This document shows, in pieces, positions 38,965 through 48,001 of a stretch of 64,000 bases of DNA (position 1 is the stretch's first letter; each line of letters starts with the position of its first letter). Made by a program: the position numbers and the translations under genes. The notes beneath the pieces are model-generated. The model did not search any database. It saw only the letters and a list, made by a program, of their open reading frames with translations, and had not been told where the DNA came from. Origin of the DNA: Paraburkholderia dinghuensis (GTDB lineage Bacteria; Pseudomonadota; Gammaproteobacteria; Burkholderiales; Burkholderiaceae); NCBI RefSeq assembly GCF_003837865.1, contig NZ_RQIS01000001.1:595144-659143 (forward strand). The letters are read 5' to 3'.

Positions 38965-39151
38965 TGTGTGCCGAACGTCGTCCGTCCGCCTGGAAGTGCG
39001 CGCGGGACGAGGGAAAACGACCTGATGCGAAAGGCGGGCTTTCGTTGCGCCTAATCAGATAACGGCACGCTTTGGCGAGGCTTGAGAGAAAAAAGGGGAG
39101 AAATCGGCGTTTTCTGGCGGATCACGCCGGGAACGGCGCTCAGACCGGCGC

Positions 39152-39634
39152 TTAGACGGGAGCAGCCAGGCCGAACTCGCGCATCGCGGGCACGAAGTCG
39201 TGGTTGCTCTCCGGCTTGCGCGCGAGCTTCGCGAGCACATAGCGCTGAAACGGCGCGAGGCGCGCCCACGCGTCGACGTCCGGGGTAGCCAGACTCGCCA
39301 TTGCCGCCTGGTGCGCGATGCCGCCCGGCACGATGCTGACGTCGCGCCAGGCTGGCGCTTCCTCGGGCGCGAACCACTCCGGCTCGACGTTGGCGTGCGT
39401 GCGCAACATCTCGAAGAGTGCGTGGTCGAAGTTGGTCTCGGTCGAGACGTCCTCGTCGACGGGGAAACGCGCCAGCAGCAGCCGGTCCTCCAGCGGCAAC
39501 AGCTGCCACTGCGCGAGCGAGATGCGCAGCCCGAAACGGTCCAGATTGAAGCGCACGCACATCGGAATGTAGGTGAGATTCTCCGACGACTCGACCTCGA
39601 ACCGGAACAGGAGCGGAGCTTCGTTCAATGCCAT
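39152..39634 (-). CDS. Nitrate-reductase-associated-type conserved protein, 160 aa
   Basis: Soluble protein without signal peptide or membrane helix. The central stretch YIPMCVRFNLDRFGLRISLAQW and LLPLEDRLLLARFPVD is what I recall from the small family named nitrate-reductase-associated; the match is from memory. C-terminal WARLAPFQRYVLAKLAR fits the same family. It is divergent from fdhD, a formate dehydrogenase maturation factor, which makes a link to molybdoenzymes plausible. Function is not established. Confidence 0.6.
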   Translation of the reverse strand: MALNEAPLLFRFEVESSENLTYIPMCVRFNLDRFGLRISLAQWQLLPLEDRLLLARFPVDEDVSTETNFDHALFEMLRTHANVEPEWFAPEEAPAWRDVSIVPGGIAHQAAMASLATPDVDAWARLAPFQRYVLAKLARKPESNHDFVPAMREFGLAAPV

Positions 39635-39738
39635 GGCAGTATCCTCGCGAAGCGGACGCGAGCGGGAGGCGTCCGCTTGAGGTATTTTAGAACCTTCCGC
39701 GCGGCGCGCGACCGCGCCACGTCAGGCTTGATGGAGTA

Positions 39739-40569
39739 ATGCGCTTGAACCCACTGGAAACCACCGGCCAGCCCGGCGTCATCGAACTGCGCGTGCATCG
39801 CCACGGGAGCGGCACGGTCGATACGCGCGCCGATCACGTCGGCCAGGAGTGGCCCGTCGCGCTCGTGTTCAACGGCATCTCCCACGCGGTGATGATGTGT
39901 ACGCCGCGCGACCTCGAAGCGTTTGCCGTCGGGTTCGCGATTTCGGAAGGCATCGTCGCGCGCAATGCGGACATTCAGGACATCGAGGTCGTTTTCCGCG
40001 AGGACACGAATTTGCCCCACGCCGAGGTCCATCTCACGGTCGTCCAGCAGGCCTTTGCCGGGCTCAAGGACAAGCGCCGCGCGCTGGCCGGACGCACCGG
40101 CTGCGGCGTGTGCGGAATCGAGAGCATCGATCTGCTCGATCTGCAGCCCGAACGCGTACCCGACACGGGCTTCATCCGGCGCCTCGCGCCTGACGCCATC
40201 GCACGCGCTGCACGAGAACTGCCGCAGCATCAGGTGCTCACGCAGCTCACAGGCGGCCTGCATGCGGCCGCGTGGTGCGACGCGCAGGGCGCGATCGTCT
40301 ACGCGTTCGAAGACGTCGGCCGTCACAACGCGCTCGACAAGCTGATCGGCCAACTGGTGCTCGCGCGCGCCGACACGCAGCAAGGCTTCGTATTCCTGTC
40401 GAGCCGCGCGAGCTACGAACTGGTGCGCAAGGCGGCGCGTGTCGGCATCCCGATGCTGGCGACGATCTCCGCGCCCTCCTCGCTCGCCATCGCCATTGCC
40501 CAGCGCGCTGGACTGCGGCTCGTGAGCTTCTGCCGCGAATCGGGCTACGTCGATTACGAGACGGCCTGA
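39739..40569 (+). CDS. fdhD: Formate dehydrogenase sulfurtransferase/accessory protein FdhD
   Basis: Transfers sulfur from the cysteine desulfurase to the molybdenum cofactor, needed for active formate dehydrogenase. The 276-aa protein contains the conserved RTGCGVCGIES motif with the two functional cysteines, GGLHAAAWCD and FEDVGRHNALDKLIG. No formate dehydrogenase is in the window. Its 3' end overlaps the convergent enoyl-CoA hydratase gene by 16 bases. Confidence 0.95.
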   Translation: MRLNPLETTGQPGVIELRVHRHGSGTVDTRADHVGQEWPVALVFNGISHAVMMCTPRDLEAFAVGFAISEGIVARNADIQDIEVVFREDTNLPHAEVHLTVVQQAFAGLKDKRRALAGRTGCGVCGIESIDLLDLQPERVPDTGFIRRLAPDAIARAARELPQHQVLTQLTGGLHAAAWCDAQGAIVYAFEDVGRHNALDKLIGQLVLARADTQQGFVFLSSRASYELVRKAARVGIPMLATISAPSSLAIAIAQRAGLRLVSFCRESGYVDYETA

Positions 40570-41402
40570 ACGTCCGAGGGCCTGGACGCGTTCCGGGTTC
40601 CCCGTTCCGCACCGTCCGGCGCGCCGTCGAATTGCCTGAAATCCGGCTTGCGCTTTTGCAGGAACGCCGTGAACGCTTCCCGCGCCTCGGGCATGCGCAA
40701 CATCTCGCCAAACTGCACGGCCTCTGCGCTGATGCGCGCCTTGATCTCGTGCTGGCTCGCGCGCTTCATGAACGCCTTCGTCACGTGCAGCGACGAAGCA
40801 GGCAGCGCCACGAGCTTCGCCAGTTGCGCGGCGACGAACGCGTCGAGTTCGGCGGCGGGCAGCACGCGATTCACGAATCCCATGCGGTGCGCCTCGGCGG
40901 CATCGAACATCTCGCCTAGCAGCAGCTTTTCCGCCGCGAGCTGATGACCGGCGATACGCGGCAGCAGCAGCGACGACGCCGCTTCCGCGCAGAGTCCGAG
41001 CTGCGCGAACGGCATGGCGAAGCTTGCCGTGTCGGCGGCATAGACCATGTCGCAGTGCAACAGCAGTGTCGTGCCCACGCCGACCGCCGCGCCCGCCACC
41101 GACGCGACGAGCGGCTTTTCGGCGCCCGCGATGGCGTAGAGAAAGCGCATCACGGGTGAATCGTTGCCTGTGGGCGGCGTCTTCAGAAAGTCTTCGATGT
41201 CGTTGCCGGCCGTGAAAATCCCGGGCTGGCCGCGCAGCAGCACGACGCGCACCGACGCGTCCTCATGCGCCGACGCGAGTGCTTCGTTCATCGCCTCATA
41301 CATCGCGGGCGTGAGCGCGTTCTTGCGCTCGGGCCGGTTAATGGTGATCGTCAGCACGCCGTTTTCGCGTGTGATCTCGATTGCATGGGTCGGCTGAGTC
41401 AT
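40554..41402 (-). CDS. Enoyl-CoA hydratase/isomerase family protein
   Basis: Crotonase-fold enzyme of 282 aa; the usual reaction is hydration of trans-2-enoyl-CoA. The oxyanion-hole motifs are GIFTAGNDIEDF and VAGAAVGVGTTLLLHCD, with the second glutamate region in AEAASSLLLPRI. I chose the ATG at 41402; one further ATG lies six codons upstream. A C-terminal tail rich in Gly, Arg and Ser overlaps the fdhD 3' end. It follows the thiolase gene on the same strand but behind a hairpin terminator, so it may be transcribed separately or by read-through. Confidence 0.88.
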   Translation of the reverse strand: MTQPTHAIEITRENGVLTITINRPERKNALTPAMYEAMNEALASAHEDASVRVVLLRGQPGIFTAGNDIEDFLKTPPTGNDSPVMRFLYAIAGAEKPLVASVAGAAVGVGTTLLLHCDMVYAADTASFAMPFAQLGLCAEAASSLLLPRIAGHQLAAEKLLLGEMFDAAEAHRMGFVNRVLPAAELDAFVAAQLAKLVALPASSLHVTKAFMKRASQHEIKARISAEAVQFGEMLRMPEAREAFTAFLQKRKPDFRQFDGAPDGAERGTRNASRPSDVQAVS

Positions 41403-41444
41403 CCGGTTGTCTCCTGTCATGCTCCATCACCCCAATACGAAAAA

Positions 41445-41474
41445 CGGTTCGCAAACCGCGAAGCCTGCGAACCG
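41445..41474 (-). terminator. Intrinsic terminator after the thiolase gene
   Basis: CGGTTCGCA (41445-41453) pairs perfectly with TGCGAACCG (41466-41474) around a 12-base loop. On the minus strand the stem is followed by TTTT. It lies 25 bases beyond the thiolase stop and before the enoyl-CoA hydratase start. Confidence 0.75.
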
Positions 41475-41498
41475 TGTCGACAATGTTGCCCGATACGT

Positions 41499-42698
41499 TT
41501 ATAGACGCTCGATGATGCCCGCCGCGCCCATGCCGGTGCCGACGCACATCGTCACCATGCCGTACTTCAGGTTGCGGCGACGCAGGCCGTGCACGACGGT
41601 CGCTGCACGAATCGCCCCGGTCGCGCCGAGCGGGTGACCCAGCGCAATCGCACCGCCGAGCGGGTTGATCTTCGACGGATCGAGACCGAGGTCCTGGATG
41701 ACCGCCAGCGATTGCGCGGCGAATGCCTCGTTGAGTTCGATCCAGTCGATGTCGTCCTGCTTCAAGCCTGCGGCCTTCAGCGCTGCCGGAATCGCTTCCT
41801 TCGGGCCGATGCCCATGATCTCCGGCGGCACGCCACGCACTGCAAAACTCACGAAGCGTGCGAGCGGCGTCAGGTTGAACTGCTTGAGCATCTTCTCCGA
41901 AACGACGATCAGCGCGCCCGCGCCATCCGACGTCTGCGAACTGTTGCCCGCCGTCACCGAACCCTTGTTGGCGAACACGGCACGCAGCTTCGCGAGGCCT
42001 TCCATCGACGTGTCCGCGCGCGGACCTTCGTCGAGCGCCATCACGCGCTCGCTCACCTTCACGTCGCCCGACGCGAGATCCGGGTAGCGTTCGACGATCG
42101 TGTACGGCGCGATCTCGTCATTGAACTCGCCGGCCTGCTGCGCGGCGAGCGCGCGGCGGTGCGATTCCACGGAGAACGCGTCCTGCGCCTCGCGGCTCAC
42201 CTTCCAGCGCTCTGCGACCTTCTCGGCGGTCAGGCCCATACCGTAGGCGATGCCGATGTTCTCGTTCGAATCGAAGATGTGCGGCGACATCGACGGCTTG
42301 TTGCCCATCATCGGCACCATGCTCATCGATTCGCAGCCGCCCGCAATGATCGCATCGGATTCACCAACGCGAATGCGATCGGCCGCCATTGCGAGCGCCG
42401 TGAGGCCCGACGCGCAGAACCGGTTGACGGTCACGCCGCCCACCGTGTTCGGCAGGCCCGAAAGCAGCGCGCCGATACGCGCCACATTGAAGCCTTGCTC
42501 GGCTTCGGGAATCGCACAGCCGACGATCGCGTCTTCGATCACTTTCGTGTCGAGACCGGGCACCTGCGCCACTGCCGATTTGATCGCGTGGACGAGCATC
42601 TCGTCCGGGCGGGTGTTCCTGAGCGCGCCGCGCGGCGCACGGCCGATGGGCGTGCGGCTCGCGGCGACGATGTATGCGTCCTGCAACTGTTTGCTCAT
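41499..42698 (-). CDS. Acetyl-CoA acyltransferase (3-ketoacyl-CoA thiolase, FadA-like)
   Basis: Last step of beta-oxidation: CoA-dependent cleavage of 3-ketoacyl-CoA. The 399-aa protein has the nucleophile Cys in VNRFCASGLTAL, NEAFAAQSLAV, GGAIALGHPLGATGA (catalytic His) and the C-terminal Cys in VTMCVGTGMGAAG. GGAG lies seven bases before the ATG. It is 36 bases after the FadB-like gene, so the two form the usual multienzyme pair. Confidence 0.95.
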   Translation of the reverse strand: MSKQLQDAYIVAASRTPIGRAPRGALRNTRPDEMLVHAIKSAVAQVPGLDTKVIEDAIVGCAIPEAEQGFNVARIGALLSGLPNTVGGVTVNRFCASGLTALAMAADRIRVGESDAIIAGGCESMSMVPMMGNKPSMSPHIFDSNENIGIAYGMGLTAEKVAERWKVSREAQDAFSVESHRRALAAQQAGEFNDEIAPYTIVERYPDLASGDVKVSERVMALDEGPRADTSMEGLAKLRAVFANKGSVTAGNSSQTSDGAGALIVVSEKMLKQFNLTPLARFVSFAVRGVPPEIMGIGPKEAIPAALKAAGLKQDDIDWIELNEAFAAQSLAVIQDLGLDPSKINPLGGAIALGHPLGATGAIRAATVVHGLRRRNLKYGMVTMCVGTGMGAAGIIERL

Positions 42699-42734
42699 CT
42701 GATACTCCAGTCCGTATCCAGTATGTCGTGCCGC

Positions 42735-45176
42735 TTAGTTGCGCACCGGCTTGCCGGTCTGCAACATGCCCATGATGCGTTCTTGCGTCTTCTGCGTGCC
42801 GAGCAACTCGACGAAAGCGCGGCGCTCGAGCGTGAGCAGCCATTCTTCGTCGACGGTGCTGCCCGCTTCGACATCGCCACCGCACACGGCTTCGGCGATG
42901 CGGCTCGCGATCAGGAAGTCGTGATCGCTGATGAAGCGGCCGTCGCGCATGCCGACGAGCGATGCCTTGATCGTCGCGATGACCGAGCGGCCCCCGACCG
43001 GAATCTGCGTCGCACGCAGCGGCGGACGATAGCCCGCCTGGCTCAGCGCGCGCGCTTCCTTCTTCGCCGTGTCGAGCAGCTCGAACACGTTGAAGACGAT
43101 CGTGTCGGACGGCTTCAGATAGCCCATCGTGCGCGCTTCGATCGCCGAGCCGGACACCTTCGCCATCGCGGCATTTTCGAACGACTGTTGCAGGAATCGC
43201 AGCAGATCGCTCGGCGCGGCGCCGATGGCCCGCGCGGAATCCGCCGCACGCAGCGCGGCTTCCTTCAGGCCGCCGCCCGAAGGCACGAGACCCACGCCGA
43301 CTTCGACGAGACCGACATAAGTTTCGACGTGCGCAACGCGCTTCGCGCTATGGAGCATCAGCTCGCAACCGCCGCCGAGCGCGATGCCCGACACGGCTGC
43401 CACGACCGGCACGTTCGCGTACTTCACGCGCATCATGCTGTCCTGGAACTTCTTCACGAACGGCTCGATACCTTTCGCGCCGCCCATCATGAAGGCGGGC
43501 ATGGCTTCTTCGAGGTTCGCGCCGGCCGAGAACGGGCCGCCCGGCGTGCCGAGCTTCAGCGACGTGGGCTGCCACACGACGACACCCTTGTAGCCGGCTT
43601 CCGCGATCTCGATCGCTTTCGTGAGGCCATCGAGCACGCCCGGGCCGATCGTATTCATCTTCGACTTGAACGAGACGATGACGACGTCGTCCTCGCCCGC
43701 GCGATCATCGGTCCAGGCGCGCACGTGTTCGTTTTCGAAGAGCGTCTTGCCGAACGTCTTCGGATCGCGTGCTCCGGATTCACCGAGGAGCGCCGCGCGG
43801 AACACCTGGCGCTCGTACACCGGCAGATTCGAGCGCGGCACGAAGCGCGCTTCAGCCGGTGACCAGGAGCCCTCGGCGCCATGCACGCCGCCGTTCGCGG
43901 CGACCGGACCTTCGAAGACCCATGCGGGCAGCGGCGCATTCGAGAGCGCCTTGCCGGCTTCGATATCTTCCTTCACCCACTGTGCGACCTGCGCCCAGCC
44001 GGCGGCCTGCCAGCCTTCGAACGGGCCTTCGTTCCAGCCGAAACCCCAACGGATCGCGAGATCGATATCGCGCGCGTTATCGGCGATCGACTGCAGATGC
44101 ACGCCGATGTAATGGAACACGTCGCGGAAAATCGACCACAGGAACTGAGCCTGCGGGTGCTCCGACTCGCGCAGCAACTTCAGGCGCTCTGCGGGCGGAC
44201 GCTTGAGGATGCGGCCCACGAGTTCGTCGGCCTTGCCGCCGCCGTCGACGTACTCACCCGTGTTCGGGTCGAGCACCTTGATCGCCTTGCCTTCCTTGCG
44301 ATAGAAACCGCCGCCCGTCTTCTGGCCGAGCGCGCCCTTCGCCACGAGGCCCGCCAGCACGGCCGGCGTCTCGTAGACCGGGAGGAACGGATCGTCCTTC
44401 AGGTTGTCCTGCATCGTCTTGATGACGTGCGCGAGCGTGTCGAGGCCCACGACGTCGGCAGTGCGGAACGTCGCCGACTTCGCGCGGCCGAGGCGGCTAC
44501 CCGTGAGATCGTCGACTTCGTCGAAACGCAGACCGAACTTCTTCGCTTCGGCGACCACGGCGAGGATCGAGAAGACACCGACGCGGTTCGCGATGAAGTT
44601 CGGCGTGTCCTTCGCACGCACGACGCCCTTGCCGACCACGCTCGTCAGGAACGATTCGAGCTGGTCGAGAATTTCGGGCTTCGTCTGCGCGGTCGGGATC
44701 AGCTCGACCAGATGCATGTAACGCGGCGGATTGAAGAAGTGCACGCCGCAAAAACGTGCCTTCAGTTCAGCGTCGAAACCATGCGACAGTTCGGTGATCG
44801 ACAGGCCCGAGGTATTGGTCGCGAAGATCGCATTCGGACCGATGTGCGGCGCGACCTTCTTGTAGAGGTCATGCTTCCAGTCCATGCGTTCGGCGATCGC
44901 CTCGATCACCACGTCGCATTCCGCGAGCTTTTCGATGTCGTCTTCGTAGTTCGCGGGCGTGAGGTACTGCGCGTCGTCCTTCACGCCGAACGGCGCGGGC
45001 GAGAGCTTCTTGAGATTTTCGATCGCCTTGAGCGCGATGGCGTTCTTCGGGCCTTCCTTCGCGGGCAGATCGAACAGCAGCACGGGCACGCGCGCGTTGA
45101 TCAGGTGCGCTGCGATCTGCGCGCCCATCACGCCGGCGCCGAGCACGGCCACCTTGCGAATAATGAGATTGCTCAC
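42735..45176 (-). CDS. 3-hydroxyacyl-CoA dehydrogenase / enoyl-CoA hydratase, FadB-like, 813 aa
   Basis: Bifunctional beta-oxidation enzyme in the dehydrogenase-first order found in many beta-proteobacteria. NAD-binding domain at residues 5-190 (VAVLGAGVMGAQIAAHL), dehydrogenase C-terminal domains at about 190-400 (catalytic His in GVHFFNPPRYMHLVE), hydratase domain at about 470-720 (GISGIALGGGCELMLHS, GVGLVPSGGGLKEAA). The start is a GTG at 45176 supported by GGAGG nine bases upstream; the longer frame has no homology. It lies between the acyl-CoA dehydrogenase and the thiolase. Confidence 0.94.
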   Translation of the reverse strand: MSNLIIRKVAVLGAGVMGAQIAAHLINARVPVLLFDLPAKEGPKNAIALKAIENLKKLSPAPFGVKDDAQYLTPANYEDDIEKLAECDVVIEAIAERMDWKHDLYKKVAPHIGPNAIFATNTSGLSITELSHGFDAELKARFCGVHFFNPPRYMHLVELIPTAQTKPEILDQLESFLTSVVGKGVVRAKDTPNFIANRVGVFSILAVVAEAKKFGLRFDEVDDLTGSRLGRAKSATFRTADVVGLDTLAHVIKTMQDNLKDDPFLPVYETPAVLAGLVAKGALGQKTGGGFYRKEGKAIKVLDPNTGEYVDGGGKADELVGRILKRPPAERLKLLRESEHPQAQFLWSIFRDVFHYIGVHLQSIADNARDIDLAIRWGFGWNEGPFEGWQAAGWAQVAQWVKEDIEAGKALSNAPLPAWVFEGPVAANGGVHGAEGSWSPAEARFVPRSNLPVYERQVFRAALLGESGARDPKTFGKTLFENEHVRAWTDDRAGEDDVVIVSFKSKMNTIGPGVLDGLTKAIEIAEAGYKGVVVWQPTSLKLGTPGGPFSAGANLEEAMPAFMMGGAKGIEPFVKKFQDSMMRVKYANVPVVAAVSGIALGGGCELMLHSAKRVAHVETYVGLVEVGVGLVPSGGGLKEAALRAADSARAIGAAPSDLLRFLQQSFENAAMAKVSGSAIEARTMGYLKPSDTIVFNVFELLDTAKKEARALSQAGYRPPLRATQIPVGGRSVIATIKASLVGMRDGRFISDHDFLIASRIAEAVCGGDVEAGSTVDEEWLLTLERRAFVELLGTQKTQERIMGMLQTGKPVRN

Positions 45177-45284
45177 GTTGTTTCCTCCAGCGGATATGCA
45201 ATGTCGAGCGGATTGGGAGTGTGCGCGGCGTTCTGTGCGTGAAGCTTTACTCTTCACTGCGGCGCCGCGTCTGGACATCGTGCG

Positions 45285-45315
45285 AGCGTGGCGCGGTGAG
45301 AAACCGCGCCACGCT
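45285..45315. repeat. 13-bp perfect inverted repeat between acyl-CoA dehydrogenase and fadB-like gene
   Basis: AGCGTGGCGCGGT (45285-45297) and ACCGCGCCACGCT (45303-45315) pair fully around the loop GAGAA, 11 bases beyond the dehydrogenase stop. There is no T tract on the minus strand, so it may be an mRNA processing or stability element rather than a terminator. Confidence 0.8.
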
Positions 45316-45326
45316 TGCCAGGGCTT

Positions 45327-47114
45327 TTAGAACAGTGCTTCGTCGACTTCCATGAGGGTCTTCGAGCCCGCGCGCGCCTGGCGAATCGCGGTAGCCGTTT
45401 CCGGCAGCAGCTTCGCGAAGTAGAAGCGCGCCGTGGCGAGCTTCGACTTGTAGAACGGATCACCCGACGCTTCCTTGTCGAGCGCGATACGCGCCATGCG
45501 CGCCCAGAAATACGCGAATACGAGGTGACCCACTGTACGCAGGTACGGCACCGCTGCCGCGCCCACTTCGTCCGGGTTCTGCATGGCCTTCATGCCGATT
45601 TCCATCGTGAGCTTCGTCACCTTGTCGCCGATGTCGGCGAGCGGGTTCACGAACTCCTGCATTTCCGGCTTGATGCCTTCGGCTTCGATGAACTCCGTCA
45701 CGAGCTTGCCGAACTTCTTGAGCTTCGCGCCCATGTCGCCGAGCACCTTGCGGCCCAGCAGGTCGAGCGACTGGATCGCGTTCGTGCCTTCGTAAATCTG
45801 GTTGATGCGCGCATCCCGCACGTGCTGCTCCATGCCCCACTCGGAGATGAAGCCGTGGCCGCCGAACACCTGCATGCCGAGGTTGGTGCTCTCGAATGCG
45901 TTGTCGGTGAGGAACGCCTTGATGATCGGCGTGAGCAAGGCGACGAGGTCGGCAGCTTCCTTGCGCTCGGATTCGTCGCCGTGCCACAGTTCGCGGTCGA
46001 TCTGCAACGCCGACCAGTACGAGAACGCGCGACCGCCTTCGGCCCAGGCCTTCTGCGTGAGCAGCATGCGGCGCACGTCCGGATGCACGATGATCGGATC
46101 GGCGGCCTTCTCCGGCGCCTTCGGGCCGGTCAGCGCGCGCATCTGCAGACGGTCCTTCGCATACGCGAGCGAGTTCTGGTAGGCGATTTCCGTGAGGCCG
46201 AGACCCTGCATGCCGACGCCTAGGCGCGCGGCATTCATCATCACGAACATGGCGTTCAAGCCCTTGTTCGGTTCACCGACCAGCCAGCCCTTCGCGCCGT
46301 CGAGGTTCATCACGCAGGTCGCGTTGCCGTGAATGCCCATCTTGTGTTCGATCGAGCCGCACTTGATGCCGTTGCGTGCGCCCGGCACACCCGCGTCGTT
46401 CGGCACGAACTTCGGCACGACAAAGAGGGAGATGCCCTTGGTTCCCGGCGGCGCGTCAGGCAGACGCGCGAGCACGAGGTGGACGATGTTGGCCGCCATG
46501 TCATGCTCGCCGGCCGAGATGAAGATCTTCGTGCCGGAGATGGCATACGAGCCGTCGCCGTTCGGTTCGGCCTTCGTGCGCAGGAGGCCGAGGTCAGTGC
46601 CGCAGTGCGGTTCGGTCAGACACATCGTGCCCGTCCATTCGCCCGAGACGATCTTCGGCAGATAAACCTTCTGGAGTTCCGGCGTGCCGTGCGCGTGCAG
46701 GCACTCGTAGGCGCCGTGCGACAGACCCGGGTACATGGTCCACGCCTGGTTCGCCGAATTCATCATTTCGTAGAGCGCGTTGTTCACGAACGCGGGCAGG
46801 CCCTGGCCGCCGAATTCGGGATCGCAGCCGAGCGCGGGCCAGCCCGCCTCGACATACTGCGCATACGCCTCCTTGAAGCCGGTCGGCGTGGTGACGATGC
46901 CGTCACCGGCGTACGTGCAGCCTTCGCGGTCACCGACCTGGTTCAGCGGAAACAGCACTTCGGAGCAGAACTTGCCCGCTTCCTCGAGCACCTGGTTCAC
47001 CGTGTCGGCGTCGAGGTCGGCGTGCTTCGGCATCTGCTTCACTTCGCCTTCCACGTTCAGCAGTTCGTGCAGCACGAACTGCATGTCGCGCAGGGGCGCG
47101 GTGTACTGTCCCAT
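45327..47114 (-). CDS. Acyl-CoA dehydrogenase, DmdC/long 595-aa family
   Basis: FAD-dependent oxidation of acyl-CoA to the 2-enoyl-CoA, feeding the FadB-like enzyme. Motifs: MCLTEPHCGTDLG (flavin contact), GNATCVMNL, QVFGGHGFISEWGMEQHVRDARI (CoA and flavin site) and YEGTNAIQSLDL, which holds the catalytic Glu position of this clade. At 595 aa with an additional C-terminal domain it belongs to the group that includes 3-methylmercaptopropionyl-CoA dehydrogenase, but the gene context favours fatty acids. GGAG precedes the ATG at 47114. Confidence 0.93.
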   Translation of the reverse strand: MGQYTAPLRDMQFVLHELLNVEGEVKQMPKHADLDADTVNQVLEEAGKFCSEVLFPLNQVGDREGCTYAGDGIVTTPTGFKEAYAQYVEAGWPALGCDPEFGGQGLPAFVNNALYEMMNSANQAWTMYPGLSHGAYECLHAHGTPELQKVYLPKIVSGEWTGTMCLTEPHCGTDLGLLRTKAEPNGDGSYAISGTKIFISAGEHDMAANIVHLVLARLPDAPPGTKGISLFVVPKFVPNDAGVPGARNGIKCGSIEHKMGIHGNATCVMNLDGAKGWLVGEPNKGLNAMFVMMNAARLGVGMQGLGLTEIAYQNSLAYAKDRLQMRALTGPKAPEKAADPIIVHPDVRRMLLTQKAWAEGGRAFSYWSALQIDRELWHGDESERKEAADLVALLTPIIKAFLTDNAFESTNLGMQVFGGHGFISEWGMEQHVRDARINQIYEGTNAIQSLDLLGRKVLGDMGAKLKKFGKLVTEFIEAEGIKPEMQEFVNPLADIGDKVTKLTMEIGMKAMQNPDEVGAAAVPYLRTVGHLVFAYFWARMARIALDKEASGDPFYKSKLATARFYFAKLLPETATAIRQARAGSKTLMEVDEALF

Positions 47115-47195
47115 GTCCTATCTCCAAAGTTCGAATGTTGCCAATCCGGTACTGCCGCGACGCATTTCGCGTCGCCAGGCGCCAGCCGTTAGCGG

Positions 47196-47795
47196 TTAGC
47201 GGCTTGCGCTCTGATACGAAACAATCAGTTTTTCCAGCGCGGCCCACGCATGATCGGCGGCGTCCGGCAGATGCAGGAAGCGGCCGTCGTGGTGCAGACC
47301 GAGCGTCACGCTGTACAGCTCGAAGAGCATCAGCGCGGGGTCCGTGTCACGGCGCAAATGCCCTTCTTCAATCGCCTGCGAAATCGCGCGAAGGAGCGCG
47401 GTACGCCAGGTCGTGACACTCGACACGAGCTGCTCGCGCACCTGGCTGTCCGCGCGATCGTCGTACTCGACCGCGCCGCTGATATAAATGCAGCCCGTCG
47501 TGACTTCGTGAACGCGCTTTTCGAACCAGCGCGACAGCATCGCACGAAGGCGGGGCAAACCACGCGGCTCGCGCAAGCTCGGAAAGAAGACCTCTTCCTC
47601 GAATCGACGGTGATACTCGCGCACCACCTCAGTCTGCAGGTCGTCGCGCGATCCGAAATGCGCGAAGACGCCGCTTTTGCTCATCTGCATGCGCTCCGCA
47701 AGCAAACCGATCGTCAACCCTTCAAGTCCATCACGACTGGCCAGGTCGAGTGCTGCATCCAGAATCGCGGCTCGTGTCTGTTCGCCTTTTCGCAT
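47196..47795 (-). CDS. TetR-family transcriptional regulator of the beta-oxidation cluster
   Basis: The 199-aa protein has an N-terminal helix-turn-helix (ILDAALDLASRDGLEGLTIG, then MQMSKSGVFAHFGSRDDLQ) and a helical ligand-binding part. It starts at the ATG at 47795 and is followed after 81 bases by the acyl-CoA dehydrogenase gene. The palindrome at 47896-47913 directly upstream of its promoter suggests self-regulation and shared control of the downstream fatty-acid genes. An acyl-CoA ligand is the natural guess; not shown. Confidence 0.92.
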   Translation of the reverse strand: MRKGEQTRAAILDAALDLASRDGLEGLTIGLLAERMQMSKSGVFAHFGSRDDLQTEVVREYHRRFEEEVFFPSLREPRGLPRLRAMLSRWFEKRVHEVTTGCIYISGAVEYDDRADSQVREQLVSSVTTWRTALLRAISQAIEEGHLRRDTDPALMLFELYSVTLGLHHDGRFLHLPDAADHAWAALEKLIVSYQSASR

Positions 47796-47857
47796 AGCTT
47801 TATCTACCGTAACGAGGTGGCCAGTTCTTAGGCTGGAATAAAAGCGAACGGCCGTAC

Positions 47858-47887
47858 TATTATTATGGCCAGCCGTCCGCGCAACAA
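47858..47887 (-). promoter_or_regulatory. Putative promoter of the tetR-acyl-CoA dehydrogenase unit
   Basis: On the minus strand TTGTTG (47887-47882) and TAATAA (47865-47860) are separated by 16 bases, a reasonable sigma-70 promoter about 65 bases before the TetR start. The palindrome lies just upstream of the -35 box. Confidence 0.45.
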
Positions 47888-47895
47888 GGACTTTA

Positions 47896-47913
47896 TTAGA
47901 AACCGGTTTCTAA
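47896..47913. promoter_or_regulatory. 18-bp perfect palindrome TTAGAAACCGGTTTCTAA, PsrA-like operator
   Basis: The core GAAAC-CG-GTTTC agrees with the known consensus of PsrA, a TetR regulator of fatty-acid degradation (G/C AAAC, 2-4 bases, GTTTG/C). It is 100 bases before a TetR gene that heads a beta-oxidation cluster, and abuts the -35 box. Operator function is inferred from symmetry and context. Confidence 0.65.
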
Positions 47914-48001
47914 CCGGTCTGACAATTTTGTCGTGTTGGGCGCCGGGTACAAGCGAGCAATTTCTCGATTGCTCCCTTTATGTTTCTTGTGGCAGGCGCG
48001 C

